Virus record (IMG/VR): IMGVR_UViG_3300048672_000422
Span: 1-35,397 of that record
Reading direction: 5' to 3' (one strand)
DNA length: 35,397 nt
Source of the DNA: a virus
Below the pieces are notes generated by a model. That model searched no databases and was not told the origin of the DNA. It saw only the letters and a list, made by a program, of their open reading frames with translations. This document shows positions 21,844 through 30,143 of the stretch, piece after piece. Made by a program: the position numbers and the translations under genes. Positions within the stretch are counted from its first letter, which is position 1, and every line of letters starts with the position of its first letter.

Positions 21844-24321
21844 CTACGCAAAAGAAAATCCGCTTTTCTGTTCTTCTTTCATTAGTCTTGCTAGCTCTCT
21901 TCCATTTGCAACAACTGTGATGTTCATCTTTTCAATTCTATCACCTAGCGATGAAATTGCACCTAATAAAGCGTCAGAACTTCCACCCTCGCCATTTGCT
22001 TGACGGAAAAGTTGAGCTTGTTGTTGGCGGTTTAAAATCATTTCAGAAGAGTTTACCCTTGCTTGAATATTGTCACCCGAATAAGAATTTCCAGGAACAA
22101 TCCCACCCTGTTCAAAAGATAATCCTGCGATTTTTGCAACATTGCTTAAACCAAGTGCGATGGTTGAAGCGACGAAAGCTGGCTTTGCTAAAACTGGAAT
22201 TGTTGCATCTGCAAGAACTCGGTTGACACCTGCCCAAGTATCCATTGTAGCTTGTGTTGCCATAATAGCTTTTTGTGCAGTCGATCCTTGCTTTGTTAGA
22301 TTAACTCCTGCTTGTAAAAAGTTTCCTGCGGTTGTTAATCTTGCCTGATAAAGAGCGTCTTCACTTGCCTTTAGAGCTTTCTTCGATTCAAACTCTCTTT
22401 TATCGTTCAATTGAGTTATTTTAAACTGTGCATCGGCTAAGTTTTTTTGTTTTTGAAGTCTAGCTTCATTTATTTGGTCTTCTGTTGAGAGTGCGGTTAG
22501 CTTTGCTTCTGCCTTTTGATCTTCTGCTTGTTGATTAATTAAAATCAACTGTGCTTGATACTCAAATTCTGCATCAATTGAAGCCTGTTTTGCCGCATAA
22601 GGATCAGTTTGAGTTTCAATGTTCGCTTGAGTTGCTTTGTTTATATTATAAAGCTCGACTTGTTGATTTAACAATTGAAGATCGGCAGTGAGTGTTTTTA
22701 CTTGTGCAGAATCTTGAACAGTGTTTGTTTCTGTTGGGTCTGTCTTAGGACGAATATCTTTCTTTTCTAGCAACGCAATTTGAGCATTAACTTCTTTTAA
22801 TTTATTTTCCAACTCAACTGTTTTTGCAGTCGCAGCAATAGGCCCCGATTTATCAAAAACATCAAAAGATAACTTAGAAGATGTTATTTCTTGCGAAAGC
22901 TTTGCGGCTTCTGCTCTTAATACTGAAACTTGAGTTATTAAAGGATTGGTTGCTGTTGGAAGTGTGTTTGATAATACACTTATTTTTTCATTTAGCTTTT
23001 CAACTGCTTGAGCGTATCCAGACTGACTTATTTTTCCTTGATCTAGCAGGGTGTTTAAATCTGCTATTTGTCTTCTGACACCAATTATTTTTTGCTCATT
23101 TGGTATTGAGTCGCTTAATTTAGTTAAAGTCGATGAAGAGTTTGCAATTCTTAAAAGATCGGTAAAAACCGGAACTAATCCGTTTCCAATCTCTCTAGTT
23201 ACTCTTGATATGCTTGCAGCAAACTGATCCCACTGTTTACCAATGTCTTGAGTTTGTATTTTTTTAGATGCCTCAGCAGCTATACCTGCTTTGTTTGAAT
23301 ACTCTGCCAGTGTTTGGTTATATTTATCCAAACCACCCTTTGATAATGCTAAGACCGCTCTAACCGCTTCAGAAGTTCCAAGCAATGCCATTAACTTTTC
23401 ACTTGATCCACCTGTCTTGTCGATCAATCTTTGCATTACAACGCCAAAGCCGTCTGTTTGAACTGCCGCTGCGTTCATCGTAGGCCCTAATTCTTTTCCT
23501 TGTCTTGCTATAGATGTGAACAATGCAGACAAATAAGATGTCGCAATTCTTGTTTGAATACCAGCATTGGTAAGTTGAACCATTGAAGCACCAACTTCAT
23601 CTAGTGAAACACCAAAAGATTGAGCTTGTGGAAGTAATCGACCGATGTCGCTTTGAAGTTCTGGAATAGTTGTTTTACCTAATTGAACAGTTTTAAAAAG
23701 CGAATCTGATGCTTCTGATGCACTAATAACTTCTTTTCCATAAACATTATAAACAGATGTTAAAACGTCAATTGTTCCTGCAATATCTGCAAGTCCACCA
23801 GTTGCCAACTCGTTTGATCTAATTAGCAATTCATTTGCATCTGACACATCAGTAACACCTGCGGAAATGATTTGATAATAAGCCTTAGCCTGTGAAGCGG
23901 CAGATGTTCCATATTGAACAGACAAATCCTCTAATGATTTAACTAGTGCCTGTGTAAGTTTTGTATTTTTTGGAAGAATAGTTTCAATTTCCAAAAGTGC
24001 TCTTTTGAATTGAACAACATCTTGAACGGTTTCATCTATCTTATTTCCCAACCATCCAATAGTCTTTGTAATAACATTTGCTGCAATATTTCCAATCGTG
24101 AAAGATTGAACCATATTTTCACCAAGTCTTTTTAGTGGTGAAAAATTATCTTCGATTGCTTTAACTGTTCTTTTTGAGCTTTTTTCAGTCTCGTTGGCGA
24201 CACCACTCATTGCATTGCCAGTTACTTTAGATAACTGATTTACAGAGTTTTCAACGGCCTTTAGTGATTCTAATAAGGCTTTTGTATCTAAACCAATGTC
24301 TACTTCGACTTCGTTTGCCAT
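21844..24321 (-). CDS. Tape-measure protein (TP901-like)
   Basis: At 825 aa, this protein sets tail length and later exits with the DNA. The N-terminal 400 residues contain the TP901-type core (ALLEIETILP, GTSAASQAKAYYQIISAG, TTIPELQSDIGRLLPQAQSF). A long coiled coil rich in alanine, lysine and glutamine (about 500-690) follows, then a hydrophobic stretch (about 700-765). The end carries the family motif GGIVPGNSYSGD...ARVNSSEMILNRQQ. The start ATG 24321 overlaps the chaperone extension by 22 bp, the usual order. Confidence 0.95.
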   Translation of the reverse strand: MANEVEVDIGLDTKALLESLKAVENSVNQLSKVTGNAMSGVANETEKSSKRTVKAIEDNFSPLKRLGENMVQSFTIGNIAANVITKTIGWLGNKIDETVQDVVQFKRALLEIETILPKNTKLTQALVKSLEDLSVQYGTSAASQAKAYYQIISAGVTDVSDANELLIRSNELATGGLADIAGTIDVLTSVYNVYGKEVISASEASDSLFKTVQLGKTTIPELQSDIGRLLPQAQSFGVSLDEVGASMVQLTNAGIQTRIATSYLSALFTSIARQGKELGPTMNAAAVQTDGFGVVMQRLIDKTGGSSEKLMALLGTSEAVRAVLALSKGGLDKYNQTLAEYSNKAGIAAEASKKIQTQDIGKQWDQFAASISRVTREIGNGLVPVFTDLLRIANSSSTLTKLSDSIPNEQKIIGVRRQIADLNTLLDQGKISQSGYAQAVEKLNEKISVLSNTLPTATNPLITQVSVLRAEAAKLSQEITSSKLSFDVFDKSGPIAATAKTVELENKLKEVNAQIALLEKKDIRPKTDPTETNTVQDSAQVKTLTADLQLLNQQVELYNINKATQANIETQTDPYAAKQASIDAEFEYQAQLILINQQAEDQKAEAKLTALSTEDQINEARLQKQKNLADAQFKITQLNDKREFESKKALKASEDALYQARLTTAGNFLQAGVNLTKQGSTAQKAIMATQATMDTWAGVNRVLADATIPVLAKPAFVASTIALGLSNVAKIAGLSFEQGGIVPGNSYSGDNIQARVNSSEMILNRQQQAQLFRQANGEGGSSDALLGAISSLGDRIEKMNITVVANGRELARLMKEEQKSGFSFA

Positions 24322-24761
24322 TTACTGTTTGCCTTTTTGTTCATTTTTTCTATTTTTTTGAGTCGGTCTAATTCCATTTCAACCTTTAAACTCTCAAACA
24401 AAGAAAAAACATCTAGGATTTTACCAGGTTGTTCCATAAGTCCACCTTTAAATGGTAATGCTCCCTTTTCAAAATGTCTAAAATATTCAACAAGCAACGC
24501 ACTACCAGAATTGTAATAATTAACCGGACATGATTTGAATGATATTCTATTTTTCCAAGTGAAAATGTCTTTATCTGCTGGTTTTTCACACCCTCTCATT
24601 AGATTTCTAGCTTCAACCGACATTCTTTTTTTACAATCAACGCAATTAAAACTTTTATCCATTATTGAGAAGTAGGTTGATATCAACTCTCTCACTTCGT
24701 CGTTTGATAAATAAGAAATCTCGCTAGTGACGCTAATTATATAATCCAAGAGAGAATTTAC
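24300..24761 (-). CDS. T part of the frameshifted tail assembly chaperone (GT)
   Basis: This frame has no good start: the only early candidate is a TTG at 24749 without a ribosome site. It is reached by a -1 frameshift at A_AAA_AAG near the G stop. After the slip the ribosome reads V-N-S-L-L-D-Y and on, giving a 284-aa G-GT fusion. The fusion, as in lambda gpGT, recruits tape measure and tail-tube subunits. The T part carries four cysteines (C36, C39, C54 and C74 counted from TTG), including CVDC, which may bind zinc. It overlaps the tape-measure start by 22 bp. Confidence 0.85.
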   Translation of the reverse strand, partial: VNSLLDYIISVTSEISYLSNDEVRELISTYFSIMDKSFNCVDCKKRMSVEARNLMRGCEKPADKDIFTWKNRISFKSCPVNYYNSGSALLVEYFRHFEKGALPFKGGLMEQPGKILDVFSLFESLKVEMELDRLKKIEKMNKKANSKWQTKSK

Positions 24762-25153
24762 TTTTTTTCAGTTAAAACCTTCATCGAGACACCCTTTATT
24801 TTAGATGTCAAAATTCCAACGGTTGCCATATTTATAGCGTCATAGATCGGTGTAGATGTGAAGAAAGTTAAAAGTTCAACCGCACAGTTTTCAGTTAAAG
24901 TTGTCTTTTGAATATCTTCAAAAACCAATTCATAATTAGTCCCATCGTGATTTTCAATTCCAGATAATTGCTTTACTGAATGCTTAATGGTTAAAAGAGC
25001 GGTCTTTTGATTATCCATTCTCTCAACACCACCACTCATTGTAATACAGTTACCAATCTCGCTTCTTTGCATTGCAGAAAGAGTTGAAACGCCAACCTTA
25101 ATTTCACCACATTCAATTTCTACAATATCAGACAATCTTAAAATCTTTGCCAT
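24758..25153 (-). CDS. Tail assembly chaperone G
   Basis: The gene starts at ATG 25153 with AAGGAGAG 5-8 bases upstream and encodes 131 aa. An in-frame ATG at 25222 would run through the terminator hairpin and is rejected. The protein has an N-terminal strand pair (EIECGEIKVGVSTLSAMQR) and a helical C-terminus, like lambda gpG-type chaperones that hold the tape measure during tail assembly. The end holds GAA AAA AAG TAA, giving the slippery heptamer. Not found in mature virions in known systems. Confidence 0.85.
   Translation of the reverse strand: MAKILRLSDIVEIECGEIKVGVSTLSAMQRSEIGNCITMSGGVERMDNQKTALLTIKHSVKQLSGIENHDGTNYELVFEDIQKTTLTENCAVELLTFFTSTPIYDAINMATVGILTSKIKGVSMKVLTEKK
24761..24767 (-). 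other. Programmed -1 frameshift site A_AAA_AAG
   Basis: In the G frame the codons are GAA AAA AAG TAA. The heptamer A AAA AAG fits X_XXY_YYZ exactly, one codon before the stop. A -1 slip makes the next codon GTA (24761-24759), which opens a frame running to 24300. That continuing frame lacks its own ribosome site. Confidence 0.85.
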
Positions 25154-25161
25154 ATATGCTC

Positions 25162-25188
25162 TCCTTGTTTTTAGAATTTTAACAAGGA
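25162..25188 (-). promoter_or_regulatory. Hairpin masking the ribosome site of chaperone G
   Basis: On the minus-strand RNA, UCCUUGUU (25188-25181) pairs with AACAAGGA (25169-25162) over an 11-base loop. The 3' arm contains the AAGGA of the G ribosome site, so folding would limit translation. A second copy of the 5' arm lies at 25232-25225, before the terminator hairpin, offering an alternative pairing. Confidence 0.55.
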
Positions 25189-25199
25189 AAGAAACAAAA

Positions 25200-25221
25200 T
25201 GGGAAGCCCTAAAGCTTCCCA
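25200..25221 (-). terminator. Terminator/attenuator after the major tail protein gene
   Basis: TGGGAAGC (25200-25207) and GCTTCCCA (25214-25221) form a perfect 8-bp stem with a 6-base loop. On the minus-strand RNA it is followed by UUUUGUUUCUUU, a good U-rich tail. It would reduce read-through from the abundant tail-tube message into the chaperone and tape-measure genes. Confidence 0.75.
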
Positions 25222-25258
25222 CTCAACAAGGAGTATCTACGCCCAGCGAATCCGTCCG

Positions 25259-26425
25259 CTAGATGAATGAACAGAAAATTGAATCACCGCCATCTTTTCT
25301 ATAAGATTCGAAAGCTAGTTTATCAACCATAACACCATCTGAATCTTCTTCGGTTAGCGCAGTAATTTTTGCTTGTGGAATCCAGAAAGCAACCGCTTCT
25401 TTAATTTCACCAGCAACAGTTCCTGGGTTTGCTGCAAAGATAAATACAGACGTATCTGCGTTTGCTTTGAAGTTTGTAAATCTATCAACGTTCGCATCGT
25501 CCATATAAGGGTTAATTTCACCCTTAATTGAAAGTGCCGTAAATCTTGAACCGATTTTTCCCGACTCTTGACACGCACTTAACATTTCTGCTTTTGTGTT
25601 TTCAATTGAAAGAGTAAATGAAGAATAATCAACCTCAACCCCACCAACGTATGCACATGCACCAAGGATAACAGGCGGTAAAGCATCTGATCCAAAGTTA
25701 GCAGTATAAGCTGGAACTCCAACTTGTTTAGTTAAATTTAAGCCTTCAGTTGAGAATTTTACCATTGGAAGAGAAGATGTTTCCCATCCGTCAATTGACG
25801 CAGAAATCGCTCTTAATCCACTTGCTCTATTTTCAATTTTTCCACCTGTAAAAGATGTTGCAGAGAAAGTTGGAGCACCCGACGCATGGTAATATGTAGT
25901 TACTTTTTCAATTGTAACACCATCGGCAGGAGCAGATGAAAGTGGAATTGCAAGTGTAATTGATGTTGCACCAACAGCACTTACTGGGCGAAGCTCATGG
26001 GCACCAGCACTATTAACCTTAACAACCATTCCTTTTTTGAATAAAGCAGCATTTGGAGCTGACATATTTAAAGTTGTAGTTGTGTTTGCAGTTGTAGTTG
26101 TTACAACGCTAGTTAACTGGTGCTTTCCACCTAATAAAGATTTATAAAGAACGTTTGCATAAGGAGCTGAACCAGCAGTTGAATTTGCTTTTAGCTCAAC
26201 TGGAATTTCACCGGCAACCGATGCCATTCCGACTCTTGATGCAACTTTTTCTATTGTGTTCGTTAAATTATTTCTTTCGATTGCTTCTGCTTCGTAAGAA
26301 AAACCAGCATAATCTGTACTTATTTCTAATGCGTCCGCTGCCGATGCAGGTGCAACGTAAGTTCCTTCAACTGTTTCTTCTTTTACGAATAAACTTGTTT
26401 CATTTTTAATCAATCCTATGGCCAT
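25259..26425 (-). CDS. Major tail (tube) protein
   Basis: At 388 aa this is larger than lambda gpV-type tube proteins and probably carries an extra domain. The N-terminus (LIKNETSLFVKEETVEGTYV) is a familiar opening for tube proteins. The beta-rich body has KVTTYYHASGAPTFSATSF in the middle and IKGEINPYMDD near 290. Residues about 95-170 (TTTTANTTTTLNMSAP, VSAVGATSITLAIPLSSAP) look like an inserted beta module. It lies directly before the frameshifted chaperones, with a strong AGGAG ribosome site and a terminator behind, as expected for a highly expressed subunit. Confidence 0.85.
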   Translation of the reverse strand: MAIGLIKNETSLFVKEETVEGTYVAPASAADALEISTDYAGFSYEAEAIERNNLTNTIEKVASRVGMASVAGEIPVELKANSTAGSAPYANVLYKSLLGGKHQLTSVVTTTTANTTTTLNMSAPNAALFKKGMVVKVNSAGAHELRPVSAVGATSITLAIPLSSAPADGVTIEKVTTYYHASGAPTFSATSFTGGKIENRASGLRAISASIDGWETSSLPMVKFSTEGLNLTKQVGVPAYTANFGSDALPPVILGACAYVGGVEVDYSSFTLSIENTKAEMLSACQESGKIGSRFTALSIKGEINPYMDDANVDRFTNFKANADTSVFIFAANPGTVAGEIKEAVAFWIPQAKITALTEEDSDGVMVDKLAFESYRKDGGDSIFCSFI

Positions 26426-26435
26426 ATAAATCTCC

Positions 26436-26882
26436 TTATAACATTACTCGATAATTAATTGTAAACGTAGCCGTGATGGTTACGCTATTATTTTCTAAAT
26501 CAATTTCTGGTTCTGAAATTCCCACCAATTGCACTAATAAAACTTTTGCCGATGTTAAATCTAGTCTTTTTTGAAGAATATCTTTGTTTAAATCTTGAAT
26601 CTTGTCTTGAAGATCAAGAATAACAGTGGTTATTTGCGAATCAGTGTCGTTTTTCGGGTTGTATATGTCAGACAAAACAACCGCAAAATCTTGTGAAAAA
26701 GTCGCAGAAAGAGTCATCCCACTTGTAGAGTTTCCACCTAGCGGCTTAACTGCAAATATTTTAGTAGAATTTTTCCGATTATTCTTTTCAATCTCGTAAG
26801 AGAATTTGGCTTTTTTAAAGGTCGGAAATAAATCCGCTACCTTTGTCTCAAGTGCTGCTAAAATCTCGCTAGCAACGCTCAT
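26436..26882 (-). CDS. Tail terminator/completion protein candidate, 148 aa
   Basis: It lies just before the tail-tube gene, where siphoviruses encode the ring that caps the tail and joins it to the head. The alpha/beta pattern fits: N-terminal helix (SEILAALETKVADLF), central strands, helix (DLQDKIQDLNKDILQ), and C-terminal strands ending in SVTITATFTINYRVML. ATG 26882 overlaps the upstream stop by one base, with GAGG upstream. No signature motif is visible; the call is by position and fold pattern. Confidence 0.65.
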   Translation of the reverse strand: MSVASEILAALETKVADLFPTFKKAKFSYEIEKNNRKNSTKIFAVKPLGGNSTSGMTLSATFSQDFAVVLSDIYNPKNDTDSQITTVILDLQDKIQDLNKDILQKRLDLTSAKVLLVQLVGISEPEIDLENNSVTITATFTINYRVML

Positions 26883-27676
26883 TATTGCCTCACAATTGAT
26901 ATTGATTGAATAGCGTTTATCTCTGAATTGCTTTGTTTGCCGTCGTCATTTTCATCAACTGAAAGATTGACCGCAGAAAGCTTTTCACCATATTTTGACT
27001 CATACATTTTGGCTTTTTGATACCACTTATCGTCCACCGCATCAGATTGCCAGTGAAGAATTTTCGCAAGAGTTAAGAATTTAGAAGCGTCTCGCACTTC
27101 TTCAAACTCTAAAAGATCAAATTGATCTAGGTTTTTCTTTTTACCATTATTTAAAATGTATTTACCTTGCCCTTTAAAATAAGAAACAATGTCTTTTCTT
27201 GAGGCGGTATGAAATCGAATAAAAGAAGCATCGTTTTCTGGTAACATATCCATGATTGTTGGATATTCTTCCTTTAAATCATTGTCATTTGAAAATACTA
27301 AATTGATACCTTTTGCAATTGTCGCAGAAGAATCAACGCTTAACTTTAATTTGTACCAATAAAGAGTTTCACCATTCTCAAGTTTTGAAGCTTCTTTGTC
27401 TAGGTTGCGATCCCATTTAATAAACCCCGATCTGGTCAGTCCTTTAGTATCGTCTCTAAATGGTGCAGTTAAATAAGAAGTACCATTGTAATAGTAAAAA
27501 CTCATTGTCGCTGCGTTTATGTTTGGTGTTTTAAGCTCAACATATAAAGCATTAATCGGCTTATAATAACCGATCATAATTTCACCTGTTGCCAAGAGGA
27601 CAAATGAATATTCATCCTCTTGATAATTTTCCATTGAATAACTTATATCTGTGCTATCGATAAAAACTTTTAACAT
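26882..27676 (-). CDS. Virion protein of unknown function, 264 aa
   Basis: The first 130 residues are beta-rich with many aromatics (MSFYYYNGTSYLTAPF, LYWYKLKLSVD). The second part is helical (RDASKFLTLAKILHWQ, DDKWYQKAKMYESKYGEKL), like head-tail connector proteins, with a calcium-loop-like DENDDGKQSNSE near 243. It lies next to the tail-terminator candidate, so a neck or connector role is plausible. ATG 27676 has AAGG upstream. I do not recognise the family. Confidence 0.65.
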   Translation of the reverse strand: MLKVFIDSTDISYSMENYQEDEYSFVLLATGEIMIGYYKPINALYVELKTPNINAATMSFYYYNGTSYLTAPFRDDTKGLTRSGFIKWDRNLDKEASKLENGETLYWYKLKLSVDSSATIAKGINLVFSNDNDLKEEYPTIMDMLPENDASFIRFHTASRKDIVSYFKGQGKYILNNGKKKNLDQFDLLEFEEVRDASKFLTLAKILHWQSDAVDDKWYQKAKMYESKYGEKLSAVNLSVDENDDGKQSNSEINAIQSISIVRQ

Positions 27677-27677
27677 T

Positions 27678-27839
27678 TTACAACCTTGTTTCTAAAATAT
27701 CTGGCTCGTTTCCTTGATTGATCCAATTTATGTATTCAACAAAACTATTTTCTATTGTTGACTGACAGGGAGCAATTGTAACTCCATCGCTGTTCCTTAT
27801 AACAATACCCTCATCTAAAATAATTGTATAATCTTTCAT
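27678..27839 (-). CDS. Hypothetical protein, 53 aa
   Basis: ATG 27839 is coupled to the fibre-gene stop by ATGA, giving MKDYTIILDEGIVIRNSDGV and a further 33 residues. The beta-hairpin-like start and the helical SFVEYINWINQG segment resemble very short proteins often found after fibre genes. A longer start at 27866 lies inside the fibre gene and is unlikely. Function unknown. Confidence 0.6.
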   Translation of the reverse strand: MKDYTIILDEGIVIRNSDGVTIAPCQSTIENSFVEYINWINQGNEPDILETRL

Positions 27840-29344
27840 TGATCGGTTTCCCAATATACCGAACAAATATCAATACCAACCGCTAGTGCGGTGGCGTTAT
27901 TTGTTCTAAATTGTCTATAAGTTAAAAGTGTTGTTGATGCCGGAGTCGTTGTGCCTGGTGTTCCAGATAGTGTGCCAGAAACACTTACACCCGTTCCAAT
28001 GTTGGTAAGCTCATAATAAACAACTGCGTTTTGATTTGGTGGAGAGAATAAAGATAAATCCCAGGCGGTATTGTTTAGCGTTGGCGATCCAATCGAAGTT
28101 CCTAGTGCAATGGCTGTCTGAGCTGCTGATCCACCATAAACCAAATACCACTGCGTGTTGTCGGTTGACAACTGGGCAACTCCTATTGAATTTGTCAAAG
28201 TACTTGGCTCAACGTTTGTTGGTGCCGCTGTTGCAGAACTTATTCCACAAAAGTGTCTTGCACCAGAAACAGCAGCTGCATCGGAAACAGCAAACCTGCA
28301 TACAAAATGAAAACCACCAAGACCAGAACCTGTTCCTGTTGTATATTGTGTGACTGTGTTATAATGACTTGCAAGTGTTCCTGCAGTTGCTGCGGTAACA
28401 TATCCAAGTCTTTTCATTCTTGTTAATACGTTTGTTGTAGCAACGTTTCTTGTCGTTGCGGTACCAACGGCAGTTGGTGCTTGCATCCCAAAAACACCAG
28501 GAACAGTCGTTGCGTTGCCTGGCGGGTTCCAATAAGCTATTTTATTTCTTGCCATTAATGGTTGCACTGCAGAGTCAATACCAGATGGCCCCACATACGC
28601 AGGAAGCATTCTTCCACTTATTTTTCTTGCAAATATTTTCAGTTTATCACTAGACGTTGCGGCCGGAACTGATCCAGAATAATTCAAAAGTAAGTCACCG
28701 CTATCAACTGCAACATTTGCAGCACCGGCAAACGAACCACTATTGTTATATTGTACCTGTGTGTTGGAGCCACCAGGAGAGCCACTTCCACCTGATACCG
28801 TAGCTGGAATCCAACTATTTAAAGCATCGCTCCATTGAATAACTTGCCCATCTAAAGCACCTGACCATGTTAATGTGTCGATTGATTGTTGATGATAGCC
28901 AATTGGTTCTGGGATAATATTTATCGCATCAGTTCCAACTGTTGTAATTATATATGGGTGTCTAAACTTAGAGCCATTATTTCCACCCTCTGAAATATAA
29001 ACACAAAAACCACTAAGCATTTCAGCGGTATTTGCATCTAATGCTCTTGTCATTGCGTTTCCAGCACCATTAAAAACATAAATTCCATTTTCAGATGCGG
29101 TTGTCTGATTAAAAATTCCAACTCTATCGAGATTGTTTAAAACAACTCCGTTTATGTTTGCTGGAGCAGAAGATAAGTTTATATTCACACCACCAGAAGA
29201 AGTTCTACAAAATCTTTTTTCAGATAATGCACCAACTTTTGTGATGAGTTGTGAGTATGTCGATGGCTCTTGATTTGAAGCAGCGTCGGGAAGATTCTGA
29301 ATCCTGCTAACGCTGTTGAAATCTTGATTAGATAATATTTTCAC
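27836..29344 (-). CDS. Fibre-like virion protein, 502 aa
   Basis: The N-terminal 145 residues (DFNSVSRIQNLPDA...STYSQL, INGVVLNN, QTTASENGIYVFNGAGNAMTRA) match the N-terminus of the next gene's product and form a widespread phage anchor module. The middle has SGSGSPGG and a short beta segment (about 190-230). The last 270 residues resemble head or tail fibre beta-sandwich domains. It starts with GTG 29344, sharing a base with the upstream TAG. Its position between connector and tail genes suggests a head- or neck-attached fibre. Confidence 0.75.
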   Translation of the reverse strand: MKILSNQDFNSVSRIQNLPDAASNQEPSTYSQLITKVGALSEKRFCRTSSGGVNINLSSAPANINGVVLNNLDRVGIFNQTTASENGIYVFNGAGNAMTRALDANTAEMLSGFCVYISEGGNNGSKFRHPYIITTVGTDAINIIPEPIGYHQQSIDTLTWSGALDGQVIQWSDALNSWIPATVSGGSGSPGGSNTQVQYNNSGSFAGAANVAVDSGDLLLNYSGSVPAATSSDKLKIFARKISGRMLPAYVGPSGIDSAVQPLMARNKIAYWNPPGNATTVPGVFGMQAPTAVGTATTRNVATTNVLTRMKRLGYVTAATAGTLASHYNTVTQYTTGTGSGLGGFHFVCRFAVSDAAAVSGARHFCGISSATAAPTNVEPSTLTNSIGVAQLSTDNTQWYLVYGGSAAQTAIALGTSIGSPTLNNTAWDLSLFSPPNQNAVVYYELTNIGTGVSVSGTLSGTPGTTTPASTTLLTYRQFRTNNATALAVGIDICSVYWETDQ

Positions 29345-30135
29345 TAGCTAATTACCACACATCTTAAAGAGTTTGAAGCCGGCGCAGATGAGAAATTTAA
29401 TCTCACTACGTTTACCGAGTTTCTCTTTATGTCACAAAGAACTTCTTCACCTGTTGCAACAACATAAACTGCAACGTGACAATCTGCTGAGTTTAAATTA
29501 TGAGTAATGTCGTACTGAGTAGCAGAACCATCACCGAAAGTTGATGAAAATTTTCTAAGTAAAAATGAAGCTGTTTTTAATTTAAGTGGAGTAACGATTC
29601 TTAAATCATCTGTTCCTGTATCTGTTTCAGCTTGAGTTGCAAGCTCTGCAATACCAGCAGAAGTTTCAGATGCAGCACTTACCGAAGTCCCAAATGTAAC
29701 AAATGCAATTGAAGTTGTTCCAACTGTTGGGTTTAAAGCTGTTTGTCTATATGTAACACCAGCACTTGTTCCACCTGCAACCATGATTACCGCATTGTTG
29801 AATTCAGCAGAAACACTCATGCTAGGTGCTCTTGTCATTGCAACCGCAGCACCATTCCAAATATATAAACCATTTTCAGAAGCTGTTGTTTGTGCACGAA
29901 CTAAAACTAAATTTTCACTTGCACTTAAGGTCACGCCATCAATCGTTGCACCAGGAGAAGCAAGGTTGATGTTTGCTTGAGTTGCTACAACTGCAACACC
30001 TTTGTCTTGTAAACCTTCTACCGCTGCATTTAATTGCTTAAACGTTGCAGGTTGTTGGTCAAGAGTCGCATCTGGAAGGTTATTAATCTTTGAAACACTG
30101 TTAAAATCTAAATCGCTTAAAACTAGTTTTGCCAT
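29344..30135 (-). CDS. Fibre-like virion protein, 263 aa (paralogous anchor domain)
   Basis: Residues 1-145 (DFNSVSKINNLPDATLDQQP, ANINLASPGATIDGVTLSA, QTTASENGLYIWNGAAVAMT) duplicate the N-terminus of the 502-aa neighbour. A helical link (TSAGIAELATQAETDTGTDD) and a C-terminal fibre domain with the ITHNLNS..CHVAVYV motif follow. ATG 30135 has AGGA 6 bases upstream. It is a shorter fibre that may co-assemble with, or be an alternative to, the long one. Confidence 0.8.
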   Translation of the reverse strand: MAKLVLSDLDFNSVSKINNLPDATLDQQPATFKQLNAAVEGLQDKGVAVVATQANINLASPGATIDGVTLSASENLVLVRAQTTASENGLYIWNGAAVAMTRAPSMSVSAEFNNAVIMVAGGTSAGVTYRQTALNPTVGTTSIAFVTFGTSVSAASETSAGIAELATQAETDTGTDDLRIVTPLKLKTASFLLRKFSSTFGDGSATQYDITHNLNSADCHVAVYVVATGEEVLCDIKRNSVNVVRLNFSSAPASNSLRCVVIS

Positions 30136-30143
30136 TTTTTATC

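Noticed and set aside
24749-24749. TTG 24749 as the start of an independent gene
   Set aside because: It lacks a ribosome site, and the frame is connected to G by a canonical slippery heptamer.
25154-25222. An N-terminal extension of chaperone G starting at 25222
   Set aside because: It would translate the terminator stem. ATG 25153 has a proper ribosome site.
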